A DNA stretch of 64,000 nucleotides from Bdellovibrio bacteriovorus str. Tiberius (GTDB lineage Bacteria > Bdellovibrionota > Bdellovibrionia > Bdellovibrionales > Bdellovibrionaceae), in NCBI RefSeq assembly GCF_000317895.1, contig NC_019567.1:1116001-1180000 (forward strand). The letters are read 5' to 3'. The notes under the pieces are model-generated. The model was not told the DNA's origin. It did no database searches and saw only the letters and a program-made list of their open reading frames with translations. How positions within the stretch are numbered: position 1 is the stretch's first letter; each line of letters begins with the position of its first letter. Below are positions 24,427 to 32,369 of this stretch, in pieces. The translations under genes and the position numbers were made by a program.

Positions 24427-26793
24427 CTATTGTGATGGGATCTCGAACTTTAGTATCCGATTGTTAAGATCGTCCGTTACCCAAAGATTATTCCCTGATG
24501 TCGAAAGATGGATGGGTTTTCCAATGCTTTCATTGTCTAGGCCATTTTTATTTGGGGTGTTCGAGGTAAAATCTGGCTGTCCGATGACCAGATCTGCTGC
24601 CTGAAGATTCTCAGTTGGAAGTTTATTGTAGACTAGGATTCGGGAATTGCCGCCATCAAGGACGATAAACTTCCCTGACGAAGTCATAGCAAGGCCCCGT
24701 GGAATGTTTAAGGATCTTGCGGAGACGACGCCACCTATGCCATTTGTGTCACTGTTTGCCGCGTTGTTATAGAAGTTAATTTGACCCAGCACGATGTCGG
24801 CGGGTTGCCCCGTGACCGAAGGGAATGTGTTCCATATCAGGACACGATGGTTAAAGGCGTCAGAAATCGCAAGTTTTTCGCCGTTGTTGATGCATAAGCT
24901 GGCATAGGGATTTTTCATTCTGGCAGGGGACATGCCACTGCTTATAGAAGCAGTATTGGGCTGCCCCAAGATTACATCGGCGGGGGCATTATTTGTGCTT
25001 GGGATTGAATTGTAAATCATGACGCGATGATTGTAGTAATCAGTTATGATGAGCTTTCCACCGCACAGTTCAACATGATACGGATTTCCAATGCTTGATG
25101 CGGAGGGTCCCCCGAAGTTCAAATTTCTTGTTGTCATCGTAGCTTGACCTAAAACAACACTTGCGGCGGCGCCGTCAACTGTTGGGATGGGATCGTAGAT
25201 TAGAACTCGCGAGTTATTGAAGTCTGCAATAACAAGAATATTGCCGTCCGAGGCTACGCTGTTCGGCTTATTTAAGCTGATTGCAGACGGCGGGTTAGCA
25301 GCACTTCTGGTGGCCATGGATGCCTGCCCCACTACAATATTGGGTTGTTCTTGGTTAAGGGGGACTGTGTTGTAGATGAGCACTCGGTTGTTTAAGTAGT
25401 CGGCAACAAATAGCTTGTTCCCGACAACTTTGCTGTCTCGTGGCCAGTAGAAGCTATTGCCATTCAGTATAGTGCCAGTATTGGCGCTTAAGTTTGACGT
25501 AAAGTCAGGCTGCCCAACCGTATGATTCGCAGCCACGTTGTGGGCTGTAATAGGCAAAGTATACATCATCGATCTAAAGTTGGAGTCATCCCCAATGAAG
25601 AGATGTGTTGATGTTGCAAAGAGTGACCTTGGAAGGTTCAATGTTCTGCTTGTGGGCGTGCTTCCTTGATTGGCGGCCGCAGAAGTCATAGCTGTTTGTC
25701 CTATGACGTAGTTTGCGGCGATATTGCTAGTGATGGGAAGGGGGCTCCAAATTAGCACTCGATTGTTACCTGGATCTGCTAGAAAAAGAGAGTTGTTTTG
25801 TATGAATGAATGTCTAGGGGAGCGGGCGGACGAGGACGATGGGGTAGAGCCTCCGCCAGCGTTGGGAGAAGTGCCATTGAAATTTGGTTGCCCCAGGACA
25901 TGGTTGGCGGCTTGAGCATTTGCTGTTATCGGGTTTAGCCAGATTAAAACGCGGTGATTTCCCGTATCAGAAACATAGATTATGTTGTCGCTAGCGGATA
26001 TTCCTTCTGGAGCATTAAGATTGGCGTCCGGGCTTCCGGCGGAATTGGCAATTTTAGTTGTAAAAGAAGTTTGGCCTAAGACAAAAGATGCGCTGGCTCC
26101 GTTTGTCGTCGGGATGGTATTAAAGACGAGGATTCTATGGTTCGAGGTGTCGCAGATGTATAGCTTTCCATCGTGTATAGCAACCGCTGACGGATGGTAC
26201 AGCGTACTTGCTGTTGGAGGCGAGGCTGAAGTATTTGTCGTAAAGTTTGTTTGGCCGATAACCACGTCGGCCTTTGCAAAGTTGTCAGTTGGTAAAGAAT
26301 TGTAAATAAGGACCCGGTGATTTTTGGTGTCGGCAACAACAAGTTTTGTTCCATCTGTAGCCAGGCCGCGGGGTTCATTGAGTGTGTAGGCGCTTGTCGA
26401 AGCAACAATTAGCGAAGAAGGTGCAACCTGTCCGATGACTCGATCTGCAGGTGCGCCATTGGATGAAGGAATTTGATTGTATATTAGAATGCGATGTCCT
26501 TGGGAGTCTGCAACTACAAGCTTATTTCCGATGACTACCTGACTTAAATAGGTTGGGTCTCCGATGCCGAACCCGTGAAGAGCCTGCAAATTGGTATTAA
26601 AGTCAGGTTGCCCCACGACTTGTGTTGCCTTGAGACGGGATGGTGTGGGGAGTGAGGGCTCCAGGGACGGGGCCGATTCCGAGCCTTCATCAAGTAGTTG
26701 GACTGTTATCATACAGCCGGCCAAGGTCCATGACATCAATAATGCCAAGATCAATTGCAGCCAGTTGTTCTTTTCGTCGACAAAGTTCCACAT
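24427..26793 (-). CDS. NHL-repeat beta-propeller lipoprotein
   Basis: A 788-residue protein with lipobox LAGC. It is built of about 13 units of ~56 residues with the pattern LVVADTKNHRVLIYNSLP, then A-x-x-V-I/L-G-Q-x-x-F/M. The D-x-x-N-H-R-V-L core is the NHL blade signature. That many blades imply two propellers or one unusually large one. NHL domains usually bind proteins, carbohydrates or RNA; a surface-exposed binding role is inferred. It stands alone, with a degenerate TGTTTC/GAAACA dyad 55 bp upstream. High confidence in the repeat family. Confidence 0.85.
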   Translation of the reverse strand: MWNFVDEKNNWLQLILALLMSWTLAGCMITVQLLDEGSESAPSLEPSLPTPSRLKATQVVGQPDFNTNLQALHGFGIGDPTYLSQVVIGNKLVVADSQGHRILIYNQIPSSNGAPADRVIGQVAPSSLIVASTSAYTLNEPRGLATDGTKLVVADTKNHRVLIYNSLPTDNFAKADVVIGQTNFTTNTSASPPTASTLYHPSAVAIHDGKLYICDTSNHRILVFNTIPTTNGASASFVLGQTSFTTKIANSAGSPDANLNAPEGISASDNIIYVSDTGNHRVLIWLNPITANAQAANHVLGQPNFNGTSPNAGGGSTPSSSSARSPRHSFIQNNSLFLADPGNNRVLIWSPLPITSNIAANYVIGQTAMTSAAANQGSTPTSRTLNLPRSLFATSTHLFIGDDSNFRSMMYTLPITAHNVAANHTVGQPDFTSNLSANTGTILNGNSFYWPRDSKVVGNKLFVADYLNNRVLIYNTVPLNQEQPNIVVGQASMATRSAANPPSAISLNKPNSVASDGNILVIADFNNSRVLIYDPIPTVDGAAASVVLGQATMTTRNLNFGGPSASSIGNPYHVELCGGKLIITDYYNHRVMIYNSIPSTNNAPADVILGQPNTASISSGMSPARMKNPYASLCINNGEKLAISDAFNHRVLIWNTFPSVTGQPADIVLGQINFYNNAANSDTNGIGGVVSARSLNIPRGLAMTSSGKFIVLDGGNSRILVYNKLPTENLQAADLVIGQPDFTSNTPNKNGLDNESIGKPIHLSTSGNNLWVTDDLNNRILKFEIPSQ

Positions 26794-26847
26794 GACGTAG
26801 CTATCGGTGCAAATACGAGGAGTCTTTACGAAATACCAATGAAAAAC

Positions 26848-26881
26848 AGTTTCTTATTTATTATCTTTGTATTGTGAAAAC
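26848..26881. promoter_or_regulatory. Degenerate TGTTTC-N22-GAAACA dyad (site L)
   Basis: AGTTTC and GAAAAC arms with a 22-bp AT-rich spacer, 55 bp before the NHL lipoprotein start. One mismatch in each arm, but position and spacing fit the series. Confidence 0.4.
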
Positions 26882-26901
26882 AAAGGCGGGGCTTTGCTCC
26901 A

Positions 26902-28524
26902 CTACCTTGCTCGTTCGAAACTTGTATCGCTAAAGCCATTTAACAAATGTCGAGCTTTCCTAGAAGCATTGTACACACGTCTTTTCAGTCGGCTGATCAC
27001 GCCCAATGGCTTATGATAGGAAATATTTCCGTTCCAAGGATTGAAGCTAAGGTCCTCACACACTTTCGAGTTCCCCACGATGTCCTGGTCATTAATTTTT
27101 AGGATTCGCAATGTTCCAGCTTTGACTGGAGGTGATACTCTTTTTTGATAGATTCTTTTCAAATACGAAGCCCGTTCTCCGGAATAGATCTTCCACAGTG
27201 GATTTCCAGGAGATGGAACGACGGAGCTGATCCATTCATCGCGCTCTCGTTCGCTTCTAAACCAAATATCTGTTGAATCTTCAATATTCGTACTTAGCTG
27301 ATCGCGATATGGCTGTAAATACAGACCATAGCAAAAGTCTTTTTGACTAAGACTTTGCTGAAGATTTTTACGTAGATAGTTGGCGGGATAGTCGTTGGAA
27401 AGGTGGTCGTCAAACGGAGGTGTTGTGTATTTTGTCCTAGGTGAAAAAATATCAGCATAGCTCCGAACTTGCGACCACTTTGGCCATTGTTGTGCTTGTT
27501 CTGCGTTGAAGTCTTGCTCTTGACCTGGGCAAGCTTCTGGGCGCCAGAAGTACTTTACGGCTCGGCGTGCGCCGGTGGGGCCCAGGCGAGATGGCACCAT
27601 CGAGAAGTACTCCTGATAGAGAGGCGACTGGATGATGCTGCCGTTGACCCATAGTGCTTGGCGGATTTCCATTGCTCCAATGCCCGTTGAAAGAATAGAC
27701 AGCCCTTCACGCAGCTTTCCCGTGATCGGATTGCCAAAGTCGACGGCGCTGTCGAGAAAAAATTCGTTAATTTCTGTATACTTCAGGGCTGTTCTTCGTT
27801 CGTTGACAAAGAAGGTAGGGAAGTTGATTGATAAAATATCTAAAGATGTGGATCTATTCAGGGAGCCGCTATCTTGTTCGTGGAGAGGCAAATTGTGTTG
27901 CATTGTGCCCGGCGCAAGAATTTTAACTGCAAAGCCACGTGCATCCGGTAACTTGTCGGGACGATTCATTGGGTGTCCGTTGGAGTACCTAACAATGACA
28001 TCATGATGGCTGCCTGGCTGAAAAATTCCCAAATCGTCCGAATTTGCCAATATAGAGGGCATTGGGCCTGGTTTGTTCAGTCCTTGGGTCTGCTCCGATG
28101 CGCGTTCTTGGCGAATCTTTTCAGTTGCAGTGTTGAAGTCCTGTTGCAAGGATTCATTGATAGATAGTTCGCCCTTGTAGCAACCGTGGGTTTTGCGGTG
28201 TACGTCCCGAGTTGCATACGGACCTTCTTGTGGAAGATCTTTATAGACTTTTGAGTATTCACCCGGGGTGCCGCGTGCCAGTTCTCTTTTATATTTAGCT
28301 AGATTTTCATTTGCAGTTCTTATTTTAAATTGTCTGTGTACAAACGTGCGGATGACGGCTGCGACCTGTTCGAAGCCGATTTCTTCATCAATTTGAGCTG
28401 TTTCTAAGGCGGTATCCAAACTATCAGGACCATTGTTATCAAGGCCGAGATACATTGTGGATGCAAAACCCAAGATCAGAAGAAGCAGGAGCGTATATAA
28501 GAAAGACTTCATAAGGTATTTCAT
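26902..28524 (-). CDS. Membrane-anchored catalase-like heme protein
   Basis: ATG 28524 follows AAGGAGTTTTTGCA; upstream in-frame starts lack a ribosome site. An N-terminal membrane helix (FLYTLLLLLILGFASTMYLG) anchors it. The domain has THGCYKGELSINESLQ (possible distal His region), VIVRYSNGHPMNRPDKLPDA with RGFAVKIL following, and LSINFPTFFVNER, matching in order the VHARG, DxRGFAVK and PVFF landmarks of the catalase fold, of the short divergent y4iL-like type. The proximal heme Tyr is not clear to me. Peroxide removal or lipid peroxidase/dioxygenase activity at the membrane are both possible. It has a sigma-54-type promoter. Confidence 0.65.
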   Translation of the reverse strand: MKYLMKSFLYTLLLLLILGFASTMYLGLDNNGPDSLDTALETAQIDEEIGFEQVAAVIRTFVHRQFKIRTANENLAKYKRELARGTPGEYSKVYKDLPQEGPYATRDVHRKTHGCYKGELSINESLQQDFNTATEKIRQERASEQTQGLNKPGPMPSILANSDDLGIFQPGSHHDVIVRYSNGHPMNRPDKLPDARGFAVKILAPGTMQHNLPLHEQDSGSLNRSTSLDILSINFPTFFVNERRTALKYTEINEFFLDSAVDFGNPITGKLREGLSILSTGIGAMEIRQALWVNGSIIQSPLYQEYFSMVPSRLGPTGARRAVKYFWRPEACPGQEQDFNAEQAQQWPKWSQVRSYADIFSPRTKYTTPPFDDHLSNDYPANYLRKNLQQSLSQKDFCYGLYLQPYRDQLSTNIEDSTDIWFRSERERDEWISSVVPSPGNPLWKIYSGERASYLKRIYQKRVSPPVKAGTLRILKINDQDIVGNSKVCEDLSFNPWNGNISYHKPLGVISRLKRRVYNASRKARHLLNGFSDTSFERAR

Positions 28525-28567
28525 TGCAAAAACTCCTTTATGAACCATGCAAGGTTATGAATGGAGA

Positions 28568-28583
28568 TGCAATGGGTGTACCG
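28568..28583 (-). promoter_or_regulatory. Sigma-54-type promoter of the catalase-like gene
   Basis: On the minus strand CGGTACACCCATTGCA has GG-N10-GC and a perfect TTGCA -12 box, 44 bp before the ATG at 28524. A motif with one good ATGTCTG unit lies 62 bp further upstream. Confidence 0.55.
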
Positions 28584-28614
28584 AGTTGCTTTCTTCTTGG
28601 AATAGTAGAAGGAA

Positions 28615-28647
28615 CTGAGGTGTCAAAATAATGGACGGACACCTCAG
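28615..28647 (-). terminator. Hairpin after the 28657 gene
   Basis: CTGAGGTGTC and GACACCTCAG pair perfectly over 10 bp around 13 nt. On the minus strand it follows the stop at 28657 by 10 bp and is followed by TTCCTTCTACT, a weak T-rich tail. Confidence 0.5.
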
Positions 28648-28658
28648 ACATGGACATT
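28645..28658 (-). promoter_or_regulatory. Partial enhancer-like motif
   Basis: On the minus strand TAATGTCCATGTCTGAG holds one ATGTCTG unit after a degenerate ATGTCC. It overlaps the hairpin arm, so the site could serve either function. Confidence 0.3.
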
Positions 28659-29349
28659 AGATTTCTAGTAAGGGGCAGTGCTTTTTTACAAAGATCTTGA
28701 GTTCCGAATCGCTGTATTTTAACGAAGGCTCCCCAGAACCGTATTTGAAGATATCTTTGTTTTTGATCCGGCAGGTTCTGTTACGTAGGTCCAGAAGTTG
28801 CGCTGTCCGATCCGGAAAACTTGAAGGGGACGAGCCTGTTTTGAATCCTAAATCTAGAAGTAAGCCATTAAAATTTTCGATTTCGACACCGCCGTTGTTA
28901 TTAGGCGAGATATTAGGGGAACGGCGCAATGTGGCTCCGGACATGGCCAGGACTTCTGCGTCTTCATAGTCAAAGTAAATCTCATGGTCAGAGGTTGTCG
29001 ATACTATTAATCGGCGATCTACATCGTTCCATCGGTATTTCGGTGCTTTTGCCTTGCGCGGAAAAAGATAGAATTCACGAGCGCCGGTCATTCGGCTTTC
29101 GGAGCCTGCGCCAAAAGAGTTGAATATCATAAACCTCCCGGAAGAAGTGAAAAGATAGCTTCGATATCGCGGATCAAAGTTTTTATGATTCCTAATAGAG
29201 ACGTAGCAGGTGTTGCCATCGGCAGAAGGAAATCTTTGAACTTGAATGCTACCTTTTTTTTCAGAAATTCTTACGCAATCGGTGGTGTCTGCAAAGGTTT
29301 GAATGCTAAATAGGCTGAATGCGAGAATCGACTTTACTAGAATGGGCAT
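28657..29349 (-). CDS. Exported protein with RBS-sequestering hairpin
   Basis: A 230-residue protein with signal peptide ending TFAD. The mature part is beta-rich and basic (SIRNHKNFDPRYRSYLFTSS, YLFPRKAKAPKYRW) with Cys residues at intervals (CVRIS, CYVSI, CRIKN and CPLLEI near the C terminus). No family recognised. The ribosome site GGAGG, 9 nt before ATG 29349, lies in one arm of a strong hairpin that could block translation. It follows the hydrolase gene on the same strand (97 bp gap), so it may be its operon partner with separately tuned translation. Confidence 0.65.
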   Translation of the reverse strand: MPILVKSILAFSLFSIQTFADTTDCVRISEKKGSIQVQRFPSADGNTCYVSIRNHKNFDPRYRSYLFTSSGRFMIFNSFGAGSESRMTGAREFYLFPRKAKAPKYRWNDVDRRLIVSTTSDHEIYFDYEDAEVLAMSGATLRRSPNISPNNNGGVEIENFNGLLLDLGFKTGSSPSSFPDRTAQLLDLRNRTCRIKNKDIFKYGSGEPSLKYSDSELKIFVKKHCPLLEI

Positions 29350-29357
29350 AGGATTAG

Positions 29358-29390
29358 ACCTCCAAAAATGGTTTTACCGTTTTTGGAGGT
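29358..29390 (-). promoter_or_regulatory. Hairpin that pairs with the ribosome binding site
   Basis: On the minus strand ACCTCCAAAAACGGT pairs with ACCATTTTTGGAGGT: 14 of 15 pairs with one mismatch and a 3-nt loop. The 3' arm contains GGAGG, the Shine-Dalgarno for ATG 29349. It has no T-run after it, which argues against a simple terminator. A protein-, RNA- or temperature-controlled translation switch is the likely reading. Confidence 0.6.
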
Positions 29391-29445
29391 TCTGTCATCT
29401 TAAATATCATCAATGGAAAAAAAAGCATCAGCAAGAGAACATTGA

Positions 29446-31131
29446 TTAAGCTGCGGGGGCGTTTTCAAAGCCCTCGTTCTTTTGTTCCTTTTGACGCTTT
29501 TCGCGTTCGATTTTTTCCAAAATATGGGCAGGAGGACCTTGTTTTTCCGGGACAGTGTAAACATCGGTCGGGACGGTGGTGCTGCGCTGGCGAGCCCTTT
29601 CGGTAATAGCCTCTAGCATTTCAAAGTAAGAACTTAGAAGCTTGTCTGATGGCCGACCTTTTTCGGGATTCAGAGCATCAATTTCTTCTTTGTGTTTACG
29701 ATAGAAGAACTCGTTCCAAGTTTGAGTGTGCTTTAAATTCCTTGCAAGAGCTTTGTCTCGTTGAGGAATAACGTATTTTGAATAATTTGTAAGAAGCTTT
29801 CTGGCCGTGATATTATCGCCTTCCGTCATAATCTTATAGATGGCTTCGGCAGCGGATTCCCTATTTGGATAGAGGGTATTAATCCAACTGTTGAAGGAAG
29901 CTTCTCTGGCATATTTGCGGGCAAGTTCTTTTGGTTCAGGTAGCACAAGGAAATTAGAAGTGGCTTTGAGTTGCTTTTCGTTAAAAAGAGATTCCCCAGC
30001 TACCTGAAGCATTGATCGAATAACGACGTCGTGGCCATTTTTATCTACATGCTCGAAGATATAGTGGCCTACGCCAGGTTCAATGACCACTTCTGCGCCT
30101 GCTAAAACGTTGTGTACGGCCCTTTCCATGTCATAAGTTCGAGGGTCTTTTGTTGGTAAACCACGGTGGTCCAGAGGACCGGGGACATATTCCTCACGTT
30201 CCCCGGTCACAACCAAGACTTTAACTCTCGGATTCACGACAGTGGGGTCTGGGCTTTGAGTGGTTGGTGGACGATGCCAAGTGTGTTGGGAAGAGATGGC
30301 GCCAGCCCAGGCGGAGCCATCTTCATTGACGATAACTTCTCCCCAGAGTGCGCTCATATGAGCAGTTTTTTCAATGAACCAATCCTTAAGCTCTTTTGTA
30401 AATCCTGCGGGAGAGATCATAGCGATACCACTTAATGATTCGTTGTGTGGGTACCTTTTAAAGTATTCTGCCATTACATCAGGTCCGAACGAGTGTCCGA
30501 CAAGGTAAACTGGCATGTCCTTTCTGGCCGTCTTGCGTATGAAGGTATCTAACATTGCATAGAATACCTTTGCGTCTCTCATTTTAGGATTGCGAGATCC
30601 TTCTGAGTGATACGGCAAGTCTATAGAGATCATCGAATATCCCATGGCGGCCATTTTGTTCATCTTGTAAGCGAAGTTGATGCCGCTGGCCTTATTTGTC
30701 CCGGAACCATGAAAATAAATAAAGAGACCACGGGATTCAGGGTCAACTAAAGGAAGCTCACCTTTTTGGTTTGGCAAACCGGTCGCTGTGAAGAAAATGC
30801 GGGTATCGAACTCCTTAGAAAAGATGGATCGAACAATGCCGGCCTTTTCTGATTTCTTTTTTTCCTTCAGATAGTGATAGTCATTCAAGTAGTTGAATTC
30901 TTCTTGGGTAAAAGAGCGTGGATCTTTTTTGAAATGCCATCTATAGACATTGTCGAAAAGACGGCGAAAGTATGGTTTAGGAGCTAGGGGGCTCGTCCCT
31001 TTGGAATCGAGTGCTTCGGAAAAAACCGCACTACACTTTTCAGTTCCTAACGAAGTCGCGGGGTAGGCACTGGTGAATAGAAGTGCTGATGTGACCAACA
31101 TGATATTTATGAAGAAAGATTTGTTTGGCAT
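29446..31131 (-). CDS. Exported alpha/beta hydrolase
   Basis: A 561-residue protein with a signal peptide (to about YPATS). The hydrolase core runs from RGLFIYFHGSGTNKASG (oxyanion HG) through ISIDLPYHSEGSR to VYLVGHSFGPDVMAEYF, with nucleophile Ser214 in G-H-S-F-G. A later strand VLVVTGEREEYVPG could carry the acid, and VGHYIFEHVDKNG the His. About 180 C-terminal residues, rich in Lys and Glu and ending EGFENAPAA, are extra and probably helical. Secreted or periplasmic esterase/lipase-type activity is the likely role. It has one of the best sigma-54-type promoters in the window. Confident in fold, not in substrate. Confidence 0.8.
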   Translation of the reverse strand: MPNKSFFINIMLVTSALLFTSAYPATSLGTEKCSAVFSEALDSKGTSPLAPKPYFRRLFDNVYRWHFKKDPRSFTQEEFNYLNDYHYLKEKKKSEKAGIVRSIFSKEFDTRIFFTATGLPNQKGELPLVDPESRGLFIYFHGSGTNKASGINFAYKMNKMAAMGYSMISIDLPYHSEGSRNPKMRDAKVFYAMLDTFIRKTARKDMPVYLVGHSFGPDVMAEYFKRYPHNESLSGIAMISPAGFTKELKDWFIEKTAHMSALWGEVIVNEDGSAWAGAISSQHTWHRPPTTQSPDPTVVNPRVKVLVVTGEREEYVPGPLDHRGLPTKDPRTYDMERAVHNVLAGAEVVIEPGVGHYIFEHVDKNGHDVVIRSMLQVAGESLFNEKQLKATSNFLVLPEPKELARKYAREASFNSWINTLYPNRESAAEAIYKIMTEGDNITARKLLTNYSKYVIPQRDKALARNLKHTQTWNEFFYRKHKEEIDALNPEKGRPSDKLLSSYFEMLEAITERARQRSTTVPTDVYTVPEKQGPPAHILEKIEREKRQKEQKNEGFENAPAA

Positions 31132-31166
31132 AAGATACTCCCAGCGAACTTGTTTAAGTTATGCAG

Positions 31167-31182
31167 TGCCAGTTACATGCCA
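31167..31182 (-). promoter_or_regulatory. Sigma-54-type promoter of the hydrolase gene
   Basis: Minus strand TGGCATGTAACTGGCA: GG-N10-GC with a near-perfect -24 box. It lies 36 bp before the ATG at 31131. Confidence 0.65.
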
Positions 31183-31227
31183 AGGCCGATTAATTTTTTC
31201 CTGTCGTAATTTGAAATTAATATGTGC

Positions 31228-31244
31228 AGACATGCCGGACATGG
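31228..31244 (-). promoter_or_regulatory. Tandem enhancer-like motif
   Basis: Minus strand CCATGTCCGGCATGTCT, the two-unit motif. Its near edge is 45 bp from the -24 box, the same spacing as at 37934/37887, with the same orientation. Confidence 0.65.
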
Positions 31245-31341
31245 ATGCTGGCCGGATTTTATTCTTTTCTTCACTTTGTATTTGCGCATGGTAGTGTTTA
31301 GTTAGATAAGCCAAATATGAATATTTTTCGAGGAGGATAAA

Positions 31342-31773
31342 GTGCTGAAGTGTCTTGTGACTATGCTATTGGTTTCCGGTTTTGCCATGAGTTCATTTGC
31401 TGCGGATAAGAAGGGGACGAAAAGAAAAGTCGCTTCTGATGAAGTTCAATGTTCTGCTAGTCCTGGTGATGGCGTTGATGTCGAGTATGTGGCACGCAAG
31501 ATCAAAGAATCGGAGTCGTGTTACGATGCGAGCTATATTGTTGAAGGTTGCGGCGTTGGGACATCTTTGGATAACGTGATGGTCGAAGTTGCTGTGTCCG
31601 TTTGTGATAAACTCACAGGAAAGCTAAGTAAATCTGATACAGAGTTAAAAAGATTGATGAATGCGAGATGTGCTAAAGTGTGCAATCCGGATCGTGATGG
31701 CACGATGTGTATTTCCCGAGTCGCATATTGTAGTCTTGCTGTTTCTAAGTTCTTGAACTCGGTTAGTCGATAG
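31342..31773 (+). CDS. Small Cys-rich exported protein, GTG start
   Basis: A GTG at 31342 follows CGAGGAGGATAAA with good spacing. The signal peptide MLKCLVTMLLVSGFAMSSFA is followed by a mature part with eight Cys (for example VQCSAS, SCYDASY, GCGVGT, RCAKVCNPD, MCISRVAYC), suggesting disulfides. No family recognised. It ends in a perfect 15-bp terminator hairpin shared with a convergent gene. Confidence 0.65.
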   Translation: MLKCLVTMLLVSGFAMSSFAADKKGTKRKVASDEVQCSASPGDGVDVEYVARKIKESESCYDASYIVEGCGVGTSLDNVMVEVAVSVCDKLTGKLSKSDTELKRLMNARCAKVCNPDRDGTMCISRVAYCSLAVSKFLNSVSR

Positions 31774-31778
31774 TTCTA

Positions 31779-31818
31779 ATATTTGACGAGGTCGGCTGCT
31801 GTAGACCTCGTCAAATAT
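31779..31818. terminator. Bidirectional terminator
   Basis: ATATTTGACGAGGTC and GACCTCGTCAAATAT form a perfect 15-bp stem with a 10-nt loop between convergent genes. CTCTTTTATT follows on the plus strand. Confidence 0.85.
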
Positions 31819-31823
31819 CTCTT

Positions 31824-32156
31824 TTATTCACATGTTGCTGAATATTCAGCTTGAATGCCGTCTTTGCCTTTTACAGTGATCAGATAGTTTCCGTTTTCAT
31901 CAGAATCTACCAATGAAATTCGTCCGTCTTTGCTGAGATTCAATGGTGTTTGAATAGATGATAGCAGCCTAGCGTAAGTAGGTTGCCCCTGAGTTGTTAC
32001 CAGCAAGGCCGTTGTACTCATTTCTTCTGTTGCATCCGCTAGGATCACAAAAGACATGGATAGATCTTCGACCCGGCAGTTCAAGATTGTTGTGATTTCA
32101 TAGGCATGCACAGGAGTTGTGAACATCCACAACACAATCGCAATTAAGAATTTCAT
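31824..32156 (-). CDS. Small exported protein
   Basis: About 110 residues from ATG 32156 behind TGGAGGAAATGCT; the longer frame upstream lacks a signal. Signal peptide MKFLIAIVLWMFTTPVHAYE. The mature part is beta-rich with two Cys, one near each end (ILNCRV and ATCE), probably one disulfide. It shares the divergent region up to 32370, with its TGTTTC/GAAACA dyad, with the pilin-like gene. No family recognised. Confidence 0.65.
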   Translation of the reverse strand: MKFLIAIVLWMFTTPVHAYEITTILNCRVEDLSMSFVILADATEEMSTTALLVTTQGQPTYARLLSSIQTPLNLSKDGRISLVDSDENGNYLITVKGKDGIQAEYSATCE

Positions 32157-32257
32157 AGCATTTCCTCCAGTTCGGCATATTTTTATATGCGATATTGATG
32201 CCAACGTTTAGTTTGCAAATTGGTAATACGTGGAAGCACCCAATATCTGGTCAATGG

Positions 32258-32293
32258 CGTTTCCCGCCTGGCTTCATAGGTAGACCAGAAACA
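32258..32293. promoter_or_regulatory. TGTTTC-N24-GAAACA dyad (site E)
   Basis: CGTTTC and GAAACA arms with a 24-bp spacer, 77 bp before the pilin-like start and 102 bp from the divergent start at 32156. One mismatch in the left arm. Confidence 0.5.
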
Positions 32294-32369
32294 CAACACA
32301 AGGCACACCGCTATTGAATCTGAGTACTTATACCGAAATATGTACCTACAGGAATTTGAGGGGGATGCT

